DNA from: RHKX01 sp963823275
GTDB taxonomy: Bacteria; Actinomycetota; Thermoleophilia; Solirubrobacterales; 70-9
DNA length: 64,000 bases
Assembly (NCBI GenBank): GCA_963823275.1
Contig: CAWGKW010000002.1
Coordinates: forward strand, 62,001 to 126,000
Direction: 5' to 3'
The translations under genes and the position numbers were made by a program. The notes under the pieces are model-generated. The model was not told where the DNA came from. It did not search any database and saw only the letters and a list, made by a program, of their open reading frames with translations. How positions within the stretch are numbered: the first letter of the stretch is position 1; every line of letters begins with the position of its first letter. Shown in pieces: positions 8,447-15,843 of the stretch.

Positions 8447-9040
8447 GTGGACGGGTCGAGGGGAGACTGGGAATCGCTGATGGAACACGATCAGTCGATC
8501 GGTCCCGCCCTGGTCGAGTTCCTGATCGACGATCAGGATCGGTTGATCGGGGTCAACCGGGAGTTCGTCCGGTTCGCGAACGAGAACGACTGGCCGACCT
8601 CCCGCGCCGACGTTCTCGGGACCACGCTCTGGGAGCACGTTCAGGGCCGGCAGGTTGCCGCTCTCAACCGGATGCTCGTGTCCGCCGCCCGCTCGGGCGG
8701 CAAGGAGATCACGCTGCCGATGCGCTGCGACTCGCCGACGAAGAAGCGGCTCCTCGACATCAGCCTCACCCCACGCGTCGGCGGGCAGGTGCGGCTCGCC
8801 TCGAGGCCGCGGCAGATCGAGCCGCGCCCCTATCAGCCGCTGTTCGTCCCGGCGTCGTGCAAGGGCCCCGGCGAGGTCGACGGCTGCTCGTGGTGCTCGC
8901 GATTCGCGCCCGCAGGAGCCTGGCTGGAGGCCGAGGAGGCCGCGGCGCTGATCGGCATCTTCCGGGGGGTGCCAGTGCCACGGATCAAATACACGATCTG
9001 CGACCGCTGCGGGGAACTGCTGACGAGGGCTGCCGGCTGA
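8447..9040 (+). CDS. PAS-like protein with C-terminal CxxC...CxxC module
   Basis: I chose GTG 8447, which gives 197 aa, because AGGAGG sits 6 nt before it; ATG 8480 is the alternative. Residues 20-110 look like a PAS-type sensory fold: VEFLIDDQDRLIGVNREFVR, LGTTLWEHVQG, ALNRMLVSAARSG and ITLPMRCDSPTKKRL. The C-terminus holds two Cys pairs about 45 residues apart, GCSWCSRF and ICDRCGEL. This resembles the CSWC...ICPDC tails on some bacterial PAS and response-regulator proteins and probably binds zinc. There is no kinase or output domain, so it may be a stand-alone sensor or adaptor. It is the only gene between tRNA-Phe and the duplicated tRNA 3' end. Confidence 0.65.
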   Translation: MDGSRGDWESLMEHDQSIGPALVEFLIDDQDRLIGVNREFVRFANENDWPTSRADVLGTTLWEHVQGRQVAALNRMLVSAARSGGKEITLPMRCDSPTKKRLLDISLTPRVGGQVRLASRPRQIEPRPYQPLFVPASCKGPGEVDGCSWCSRFAPAGAWLEAEEAAALIGIFRGVPVPRIKYTICDRCGELLTRAAG

Positions 9041-9113
9041 GAGGCCGCGACCATCAAACGACGAGCCCCTGAACGACGGGAATCTACGACGCCGAGTTCT
9101 CGCCCCCGCCGCC

Positions 9114-9132
9114 TCGATTCCCGCCCTCGCCA
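9114..9132 (+). repeat. Direct copy of the tRNA-Phe 3' end (att-like)
   Basis: The 19 bases TCGATTCCCGCCCTCGCCA are identical to 8253-8271, the T-loop/acceptor end of tRNA-Phe. The two copies are 861 bp apart and bracket repeat copy A1 and the PAS gene. A tRNA 3' end and its direct copy are the usual footprint of tyrosine-recombinase integration. No integrase is present, so this could be a remnant. Confidence 0.6.
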
Positions 9133-9165
9133 GATACCCCGGCCGGGGGAATAGCATCGCCTCTG

Positions 9166-10104
9166 GTGCAGATCCTCAACAGCTATGACCCCAGCACGAT
9201 CAGCGACCTGCTGGCGCGCGACGAGTTCTTCTGGCTCGACCTGGAGAAGCCGGATGAAGGGCTGATCGCGGCGCTCGGCGAGATGTTCGAGTTCCATCCG
9301 CTTGCACTCGAGGACGCGCCCGTGCCCGGGCAGCGGCCGAAGCTCCAGAACTACGACGACCACATGTTCCTCGTCTACTACGGGGCTCGCCCGGAGGGCC
9401 AGGGCGACGACGAGATGCTGCTCGAGGTTCACGGCTTCCTCAGCGGCAGCTACATCATCACCATGCACTGGGAGGCCTCCGAAGTGTTGGGGGAGCTGCG
9501 CGAGCGGCTTCCGCGGCTGCAGGATCACTCCGAGCAGTTCGTCATCTACCGGATCCTCGAGGCGCTGACCGACAGCTTCTTCCCCGCCCTCGAGCACTTC
9601 GGCGATCAGATCGATCAGCTCGAGGCCGAGATCCTCGACGGTCCGGACGAATCCCACCTGCAGCGGATCTTCGAGCTGCGCCGGCATCTGGTTGGGCTGC
9701 GAAAGGTGATCGCACCTCAGCGGGATCTACTCGTTCGCGGCACCGACGACATCCTGGAGCTGCCCGGCCTCCAGAACGACACCCGCAACTACTTCCACGA
9801 TCTGTACGACCACATGCTGCGGATCTCCGACGTCGTCGAGAGTTACCGCGAGCTCCTCGCGAGCTCGCGCGACGCCTACCTCTCGATGGTCTCCAACCGG
9901 CTCAACTCGATCAGCAAGCAGCTCACGATCGTCGCCACGATCTTCCTCCCGCTCGCCTTCATCACCGGTTTCTTCGGGCAGAACTTCAAGTGGATGACCG
10001 ACCACATCGAGTCCTTCGCCGCCTTCGCCGCCTTCGGGATCGGCGGCGTCGTGTTCGGCGTCATCGGCCTTTACGTCTGGTTCCGCCGGAGCGGTTACCT
10101 CTAG
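9166..10104 (+). CDS. CorA-family divalent cation transporter
   Basis: This 312-aa protein starts at GTG 9166. Residues 1-230 form the cytoplasmic alpha/beta funnel with long charged helices (for example HLQRIFELRRHLVGLRKVI). The last 70 residues hold two transmembrane helices. The pore signature after TM1 reads FITGFFGQNF, a GQN variant in place of the canonical GMN; similar variants occur in divergent CorA/ZntB-like proteins. It likely moves Mg2+ or another divalent ion across the membrane as a pentamer. The short cytoplasmic end (FRRSGYL) after TM2 is typical. It lies alone on its strand segment, followed by the OB-HD nuclease. Confidence 0.85.
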   Translation: MQILNSYDPSTISDLLARDEFFWLDLEKPDEGLIAALGEMFEFHPLALEDAPVPGQRPKLQNYDDHMFLVYYGARPEGQGDDEMLLEVHGFLSGSYIITMHWEASEVLGELRERLPRLQDHSEQFVIYRILEALTDSFFPALEHFGDQIDQLEAEILDGPDESHLQRIFELRRHLVGLRKVIAPQRDLLVRGTDDILELPGLQNDTRNYFHDLYDHMLRISDVVESYRELLASSRDAYLSMVSNRLNSISKQLTIVATIFLPLAFITGFFGQNFKWMTDHIESFAAFAAFGIGGVVFGVIGLYVWFRRSGYL

Positions 10105-10211
10105 GCCCGGAGACGGGGGCGCGAAGCAGGGTGCGTCAGCTTTACGAGGGTGGGAGCGACCCTTCATTCATCGTGACGCCGTCCGCCCCCTTCCCTACCT
10201 TCTCTCCGGTC

Positions 10212-11231
10212 ATGGAGCAGCTGCAGTCACAGCTCGGCGATGTCGCTTCCGGGGCCTTCCCCGCCCCCTCTCACCAGGATCTTGCGAGCCTGGCCGACGG
10301 TGATCGCGTCGACGGCTGCTACGCCGTCCGCGATCGCAGCCGCCGGCCGACCAAGCGCGGTGGCGAGTGGCTTGCGCTCAAGATCGCCGACCGCACCGCG
10401 ACCGTGAACGCGAAGTCCTGGGACGAGGTCGAGCAACGATTCGCGGTGGCCGAGACGGGCACGGTCGTCCACATCGAGGGACGCTTCGAGAGCAGCGCCC
10501 AGTGGGGCGACTCGCTGATCATCGAGTCGATCGCGCCCGCCGTCGAAGGCTCCTACGATCCAAGCGCTCTGCTCGACACCTCGCCGGTCCCGATCGAGCG
10601 GATGGAAGCCGACCTCGACGACCTGCTGGCGACGATCCAGAGCCCGGACCTGCGGACCCTCCTCGATCGCCTGATCGCGCCGGGCGGAGAACTCTGGGAG
10701 CGCTTCCGCGATGCGCCCGCCGCCAAGCACTACCACCACGCCTACCGCCATGGGTTGCTCGAGCACTCGATCTCGGTCGCCCAGGGAGTCAGCGCCGCCG
10801 CCTCTTCCTTTCCCGGCATCGACCGAGACGTCGCCATCACAGGCGCCCTGCTGCACGACATCGGCAAGCTCGAGGCCTACAACGACAACCCGCTGGCGAT
10901 CGACATGACCGACCTCGGGCGGCTGATCGGCGAGATCCCGCTCGGCTATTTCCGCGTCCGCCGCGAGATCGAGTCGATCGATGGCTTCGACCCCGACCTC
11001 GGCTGGGCCGTCCTGCACATCATTCTCTCCCACCACGGGACGCTCGAGCACGGCTCCCCCGTCACGCCCGCCACCCGCGAGGCGACCCTCGTCCACATGA
11101 TGGACAACCTCGGTGGCAAGCTCGGCAGCTTCGACCGCATCGAGCGCACGCTCGCCGACGGGGAGGCCTGGTCGGGCTTCGACCGGGGGATCGACGGCTC
11201 CGCCTACTTCCGCGACCGCCGGGCGGCCTGA
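10212..11231 (+). CDS. OB-fold plus HD-domain 3'-5' exoribonuclease (YhaM-like)
   Basis: ATG 10212 gives 339 aa; an upstream in-frame GTG at 10131 would add 27 unremarkable residues. The N-terminal 110 residues are an OB-fold nucleic-acid-binding module (GEWLALKIADRTATVNAKSW, GTVVHIEGRFE). The HD domain follows: YRHGLLEHSISVAQ, then ALLHDIGKLEAY as the metal-binding HD, then LSHHGTLEHGSPV and VHMMDNLGGK. This order is that of YhaM, a 3'-5' exonuclease acting on RNA and DNA. A second, shorter homolog occurs at 48144-49073. The stop codon lies inside a hairpin-forming repeat that recurs 101 bp downstream. Confidence 0.8.
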   Translation: MEQLQSQLGDVASGAFPAPSHQDLASLADGDRVDGCYAVRDRSRRPTKRGGEWLALKIADRTATVNAKSWDEVEQRFAVAETGTVVHIEGRFESSAQWGDSLIIESIAPAVEGSYDPSALLDTSPVPIERMEADLDDLLATIQSPDLRTLLDRLIAPGGELWERFRDAPAAKHYHHAYRHGLLEHSISVAQGVSAAASSFPGIDRDVAITGALLHDIGKLEAYNDNPLAIDMTDLGRLIGEIPLGYFRVRREIESIDGFDPDLGWAVLHIILSHHGTLEHGSPVTPATREATLVHMMDNLGGKLGSFDRIERTLADGEAWSGFDRGIDGSAYFRDRRAA

Positions 11232-11420
11232 GAGGCCGCAGCTCGTCGTCATCGGCCGGCTCACGGCCGAAGGCCGCATCGCCGACCTCTTCCTAGACCC
11301 GCGGGCTCTCAGCCTCGCCCCGGGCGGCCTGAGAGGCCGCATCTCGTCGTCCTCGTCGCCTCGCGGCCAAAAGGCCGCGTCGGCTCCTGCGTCCTCGATC
11401 CGCGGGCGCTCAGGCTCGCC
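11221..11420 (+). repeat. Repeat family A, copies 2 and 3 in tandem (101-bp period)
   Basis: Two units, each led by the perfect hairpin GCGGCCT-GAG-AGGCCGC (starting near 11223 and 11324), contain the family A core at 11248-11319 and 11349-11420. The first hairpin includes the stop codon of the OB-HD gene (CGGGCGGCCTGA), so the second unit copies that gene's last codons. A partial core (CGTCGGCTCACGG) recurs at about 11439-11451 in the end of the neighbouring HAD gene. The stretch holds no gene. Confidence 0.6.
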
Positions 11421-11446
11421 CGGCCCATGCCGGCGTCCTCGTCGGC

Positions 11447-12127
11447 TCACGGCTGGTCGAGCAGCTTCGCGGCGACGCCGGCGTCCAGGCGATCGATCGT
11501 GAAGTCCGCGACCGCCTCGGCCCGTTCGTCGCCGGCGATCGCGGCGCAACGCATCCCGGCGCTCCTGGCCGCCACGACGCCGGCTGCAGAGTCCTCGATC
11601 GCCAGGGCATCGGCGGCCGCAACCGATACCTCCCGCCCCTCGTTGAGCTGCTCGAGCGCCAGCATGTAGCCGGCCGGGTCGGGCTTGCCGTCCTCGACAT
11701 CGTCGATGCAGACGATGGCATCGAAACGGTTGCGCAGATCCGCCAGTTCGAGAACGAACTCGATCTCCTCGCGGACCGCCCCCGAAGCGATCGCGACCGG
11801 CACCCGGACGGCAAGCTCCCGGACGAAGTCGGCAGCCGCAGCACCGATCGTCGGCCGGCGAGCAACCTCCTCCTTGTAGCGGTCGATCTTGGCCCGCAGG
11901 ATCGCCGCGCACTGCTCGGGCTTCGGTTCGACTCCACCGAGGGCCAGCGCCCGGACGACGATCTCCGGGTCCGACAAGCCCGCGAGCTCGGCGAAGTATG
12001 TCTCGAGGTAGCTTCACGCCTCCTGCGCCAGCACCTCGCGGAACAGGCGATCGAGGAGCGGCTCGTCGTCGGAGAGCGTGCCGTTGAAGTCGAGGATGAC
12101 TGCGTCGGGGCGGACACGTCCGAGCAG
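11447..12127 (-). pseudogene. HAD-family (beta-phosphoglucomutase-like) hydrolase with in-frame stop
   Basis: The frame encodes a HAD subfamily IA enzyme: AVILDFNGTLSDDEP (nucleophile motif, Asn in place of the second-position residue), VAIASGAVREEIEFVLE (motif II), KPDPAGYMLALEQL (Lys motif) and ALAIEDSAAGVVAARSAGM (acidic motif). At 12014-12016 an in-frame TGA falls between REVLAQEA and SYLETYFAEL, at codon 38 from the only upstream start, a CTG at 12127. A CGA-to-TGA change would explain it. A shortened product from TTG 11977 would lack the catalytic Asp. Neighbouring gene remnants make true decay likely; such HAD genes often sit beside choline-kinase and GcvT-type genes. Confidence 0.65.
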
Positions 12128-12180
12128 GCTAGACGCCGGCGCGCACGCCGGTCAATAGGTTCGCGCCGGACGAGAGAGCC

Positions 12181-12432
12181 ATCGACCACGACGGCAATCT
12201 CGAACGGATCTTCGACCCGTTCCCGAGCTGGCCGGCCGGCGAACCGTCACCGACCTCGAGGGCGGCCTGACGAACCGCAATCTGAGGTCGTCACCGACCA
12301 GGGCGCCTATGTGATCCGCGAGCGACGACGGCGCCCTCGTGATCGATCGCGAAACGAGCACGCGAGTTCGGCCCGGGCTGCGACGTTGGGGCGATCGCGG
12401 CGGCATCGACGGCGGACCTGTGATCGAGTCAT
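12181..12432 (+). pseudogene. Remnant of a choline-kinase-like phosphotransferase
   Basis: Fragments in different frames line up with the N-terminal third of the choline/ethanolamine kinase family. NLERIFDPFPSWPAG is in one frame, then TVTDLEGGLTNRNL in the next (family signature GGLTNRNY), then VVTDQGAYVIR, and further on NEHASSARAA. At least four frame changes occur in 250 bp and the catalytic HxD loop is absent. This density of lesions goes well beyond the isolated indels elsewhere in the window. The remnant runs directly into a GcvT-like remnant, suggesting a deletion that removed the 3' part of this gene and the 5' part of the next. Confidence 0.55.
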
Positions 12433-13292
12433 CGAGGGCCGCGGGGCGCTCGAGGCGGCTACGCTCGACCGGATCGCGGCGCGGTCGCGCTCACCGGCGA
12501 CGGCCTTCGGCACCCGGGGACCTCGCCTGGATCAGGCGCCACCTCCCCAACCAGCGCACCGACGGTTCGATCGTCGCCACCGACGTCTCCGGCTCCCGCG
12601 CCTGCTTCTGCCTCTGGGGCCCGCGCTCGCGCGACATCCTCCAGCCGCTGACCGACGCCGACCTCTCCAACGACGCCTTCAAGTTCCTCAAGGCCAGGCA
12701 GATCAGCGTCGGCCACGTGCCGGTCTTCGCCCAGCGGATCACCTTCGTCGGCGAGCTCGGCTGGGAGCTCTACTGCGGCGCCGAGTTCGGCCGGGCGCTC
12801 TGGGACCTGCTCTGGGAGGCGGGGCATCCCGAGGGGATGGTCGCCGGCGGCTACCGGGCGATCGACTCGATGCGGCTCGAGAAGGGCTACCGGGTCTGGG
12901 GCACCGACATCACCCCGGAGACGACGCCCTACGAGGCCGGCCTCGGCTTTGCCGTTCAGCTCGACAAGGCGGATGGCTTCATCGGCCGCGACGCGCTGCT
13001 CGAGCAGAAGGAGGGCGAGGGCCCCTCCCGACGGCTCCGCTGCCTGGTCCTCGACGAGCCCGGTGCGGTCGCCTTCGGCGAAGAACCGGTCCGCGTCGAG
13101 GGCGATGTCGTCGGCCGCGTCACCTCCGGCGGCTTCGGCCATCGCGTCGGCAGCAGCATCGCCTTCGCCTACACGCCCGCGGAGGTCGAGGTCGGCACCC
13201 GGGTCGAGGTCGGCGTCTTCGGGCGCTGGGTCGGCGCCGAGGTGGTCAAGGATCCGATCTACGACCCGAAGATGGAGCTCGTCAGATCCTGA
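12433..13292 (+). pseudogene. 5'-truncated GcvT-domain protein (dimethylglycine/sarcosine dehydrogenase-like)
   Basis: From about 12513 a single frame encodes the C-terminal two thirds of a folate-binding aminomethyltransferase domain: DLAWIRRHLPNQ, CFCLWGPRSRDILQPLT, FVGELGWELYC, GYRAIDSMRLEKGYRVWG, AGLGFAVQLDKADGFIGRDA and the terminal barrel ending in DPIYDPKMELVRS. Just upstream, GALEAATLDRIAA and TAFGT belong to the same domain but in another frame. The start codon, the N-terminal GcvT part and the FAD-dehydrogenase half common in this family are missing. In intact relatives the domain moves a one-carbon unit to tetrahydrofolate. The 780-bp open stretch could still be translated from an internal start, but function is doubtful. 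Confidence 0.65.
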
Positions 13293-13293
13293 G

Positions 13294-13346
13294 CCGCTTC
13301 ATTGCCATTTGCTGACCACATAGGTCATCGAATGGCAGCGAAGCGG
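13294..13346. other. Stem-loop between convergent genes
   Basis: Arms CCGCTTC...GCCATT (13294-13309) pair with AATGGC...GAAGCGG (13331-13346) around a 21-nt loop, with a 3-nt internal mismatch. It sits between the GcvT remnant and the small membrane protein, which converge. No T-run follows, so a role as transcript end is only inferred. Confidence 0.45.
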
Positions 13347-13353
13347 GGGCTCG

Positions 13354-13647
13354 CTAGTTGGAGAACCTCTCGGCGCACTTCTGCATCTTGGTGACGTCCG
13401 GCTCGACGCGCTGGACGCAGGCGAGGATCTTCTCGCCGTCGGTCTTGCCGACGCCGGAGAGGTTGGGCGGATCGATGCCGGCGTTGTCGAATGCGTTGTC
13501 GAGTGAGCTGTCGACTCCGTCGAAGGCCCGGTTGATGGTGTCGTTGGTCGTGTCGAGGATCGGCCGGATCATGAAGAAGTAGACGGCGGCGAGGATTCCA
13601 ACCGTGACGATGAGTTTGATCAGGCTGCGGGCGAGGGTCTCCGACAT
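13354..13647 (-). CDS. Small single-span membrane protein
   Basis: This 97-aa protein has one N-terminal transmembrane helix (LIKLIVTVGILAAVYFFMI, residues 9-27). An extracytoplasmic or cytoplasmic helical region follows with Asp/Asn-rich heptads (DTTNDTINRAFDGVDSSLDN), ending in a 30-residue tail with two Cys (ILACVQRVEP and MQKCAERF) that could form a disulfide. I do not recognise a family. It is transcribed divergently from pafBC with about 125 bp between the start codons. Confidence 0.6.
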   Translation of the reverse strand: MSETLARSLIKLIVTVGILAAVYFFMIRPILDTTNDTINRAFDGVDSSLDNAFDNAGIDPPNLSGVGKTDGEKILACVQRVEPDVTKMQKCAERFSN

Positions 13648-13772
13648 CTGTACGAATCTATCCGTTCAGGCGCCGAAAGGTCGTCACGAAAGGCGAACCG
13701 GAGAGCGCAAACTGCGTGAATCCTCGCCGGGGCGGCGCGAGTGAGCAGGCGGCGGCAACTATCCTGCCCGCA

Positions 13773-15827
13773 GTGGCAAAGGACACCGAGAAGCTGATCC
13801 GCCAGCTCTCTTTGATCTCCTTCTTGATGGCGAACCGCCGACCGGTATCGGCGCTCGAGATCAAACAGGAGGTGGAGGGCTACAGCTCGATGAACGAGGA
13901 CGCTTTCGCACGCCGTTTCTACGCCGATCGCGCTGAGCTCGAGAGCCTCGGGATCGCGCTCAAGGTCGACCGGCCCAGCGAGGGCTTCCTCGAGTCCGAG
14001 CTGTACGCGCTGCCGCCCGAGAATTACTACCTACCGGCGATCGAGTTCACCGACGGAGAGCTCGCCGCGCTCCGAACCGCCCTCGCGCTGCTCGACGGCC
14101 AGTTCGCGTATGCCGAGCCGCTGCGACTCGCCCTTCAACAGGTCTCCTGGGGCCGCAAGTCGCCGCTCAGCAGCGGCGAGGCCGCGCCGATCGAGATGGC
14201 GATGACGGCCTCGGCCGGTGGGCGGGAGCTCTCCCAGCGGCTCGCCAAGATCGAGACCGCGATCTCCCGCCGCAAGACGATCCAGTTCAGCTATTACACG
14301 ATGGAACGTGACGCGACGATGGATCGCAAGGTCGATCCCTACCACCTCGTCTTCCGCTCGGGCCAGTTCTATCTGATCGGATACGCGCACGAGCGGGACG
14401 CGGTCCGGGTGTTCCGCCTCTCCCGGATCCAGGGCAAGGTCTCCTACGCCAGCAAGGCCGAGCACGACTTCAACCCCCCCGGCAGCTTCGACCGTCGCGA
14501 CTACGCCTCGCGCGCCGATTGGCAGATGGGGGCGAGTGCCGGCACCGCCCGGATCTTCCTTCGCGACCGGATCGACTGGCTGGTCGAGCGTGACTACGGG
14601 GAGTACGGCGAGATCGAGCCGGCGAGCAACGGCGAGGCCAAGCTCGGCAAGGGCTCGGTCTTCGCGACCGAGTTCTCCTCCTCCCGCCAGCTCGTCGCCT
14701 GGTTGCTCGGCTGGCGCCATAACGCCAGCGCGATCGAGCCCGCCGAGTTGGTGAGCGAGGCCGAGGAGAGGCGCGAGATGCTGCGCAGCCGCCACTCCAG
14801 CGATTTCAAGACCGCCAAGCGCGTCGCCGTGCCGGCGGTCGCCGACGCCGAGCGGCGCGGGCGCTCCAACGGCAAGGCCGAGACCGTGATCCGACCGGAG
14901 CGATTCGCGCGGCTGGTGACCCTCGCCGGAATGCTGATCGGGTCCGCTCGCAACGAGCGCCAGTTGCTCACCGCCGAGGTCTGTACCGAACTCGGGATCT
15001 CCATCAAAGAGCTCGCCAGCGACATCGATGTGCTCAACGTCGTCAACTTCGGCGGGGGCACCTACGTCCTCTACGCCGAGGTGGTCGGCGACGAGATCGA
15101 GGTCGACCCCGAGGCCTACGGCGACAGCTTCGCCAAGCCCGCCCGCCTGCTGCCGCTCGAGGCCAAGGCCCTGGTCGCAGCGATCGACTTCTTCGGCGAC
15201 CACCTGCCGCAGGCCGGGCTCGACACCGCCCGCGAGAAGATCATCGGCGCGCTCGGCCACGACCCCTCCGAGGAGGGGCTGCAGATCACGATCGAGCGGG
15301 ACGAGCCCGAGATCGTCAGCGCCGTCAACGAGGCGATCGCCGATCACGCCGTGCTCAAGATCAACTACTACAAGGAGAACGAGGATCAGTTCACCTCGCG
15401 GGAGATCGAGCCCTATCGTCTCGCCCGCGGCCCCGACGGCTGGTACGTCGGCTGCCGCGACCGCAAGCGCGACGCCGTTCGCCACTTCCGCCTCGACCGG
15501 ACCAAGGAGGCGGAGGCGACGGGCGAGCACTTCGAGCCGACCCCCGAGGTCGAGACCCAGCTCTCCGAGCAGGAGTGGCTCAGCATCGGGGAGGTGACAG
15601 ACGCCCGCGTCGCGCGCGTCTGGGTCTCGCCGGAGCGGGCCCGCTGGGTCCGTGAGGAACGGACGGTGGTCGAGGAGCTCGCCGACGGAGCGCTGATCAT
15701 CGAGATGCCGTTCGCCGGCACCTCGTGGCTGGTGCGCGAGGTGTTGAAGGGAGCCGGTGACATGGTCGTCCTCGAGCCCGATGACGCCCGCGAGGCAGTA
15801 CTCGAAGCCGTCACCGACAGGGCCTGA
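13773..15827 (+). CDS. pafBC: Fused PafBC-type WYL transcriptional regulator
   Basis: GTG 13773 starts a 684-aa protein at the conserved VAKDTEKLIRQLSLISFLM. An earlier in-frame start at 13716 would add 19 residues of poor quality. It is a tandem duplication. Residues 1-330 hold a winged helix-turn-helix (ALEIKQEVEGY, FARRFYADRAELESLG), a WYL domain (KTIQFSYYTMERD, PYHLVFRSGQFYLIGY) and a WCX tail. Residues 360-684 repeat this order (LLTAEVCTELGISIKELASD, VLKINYYKENEDQF, PYRLARGPDGWYVGC). Mycobacterial PafB and PafC are separate proteins that together activate the LexA-independent DNA-damage response, and natural fusions exist in other actinobacteria. It lacks pafA/proteasome neighbours here. 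It likely senses a damage-derived ligand through its WYL domains. Confidence 0.85.
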   Translation: MAKDTEKLIRQLSLISFLMANRRPVSALEIKQEVEGYSSMNEDAFARRFYADRAELESLGIALKVDRPSEGFLESELYALPPENYYLPAIEFTDGELAALRTALALLDGQFAYAEPLRLALQQVSWGRKSPLSSGEAAPIEMAMTASAGGRELSQRLAKIETAISRRKTIQFSYYTMERDATMDRKVDPYHLVFRSGQFYLIGYAHERDAVRVFRLSRIQGKVSYASKAEHDFNPPGSFDRRDYASRADWQMGASAGTARIFLRDRIDWLVERDYGEYGEIEPASNGEAKLGKGSVFATEFSSSRQLVAWLLGWRHNASAIEPAELVSEAEERREMLRSRHSSDFKTAKRVAVPAVADAERRGRSNGKAETVIRPERFARLVTLAGMLIGSARNERQLLTAEVCTELGISIKELASDIDVLNVVNFGGGTYVLYAEVVGDEIEVDPEAYGDSFAKPARLLPLEAKALVAAIDFFGDHLPQAGLDTAREKIIGALGHDPSEEGLQITIERDEPEIVSAVNEAIADHAVLKINYYKENEDQFTSREIEPYRLARGPDGWYVGCRDRKRDAVRHFRLDRTKEAEATGEHFEPTPEVETQLSEQEWLSIGEVTDARVARVWVSPERARWVREERTVVEELADGALIIEMPFAGTSWLVREVLKGAGDMVVLEPDDAREAVLEAVTDRA

Positions 15828-15843
15828 GCGAGGCCTCGGGCCC

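Noticed and set aside
9114..9132. Possible second tRNA gene
   Set aside because: Only the T-loop/acceptor 3' half is present; no D-arm or anticodon arm precedes it.
8210..9157. Minus-strand open frame containing ARAGIEPATPRFSV
   Set aside because: That peptide is the familiar translation of the antisense strand of a tRNA gene, not a protein.
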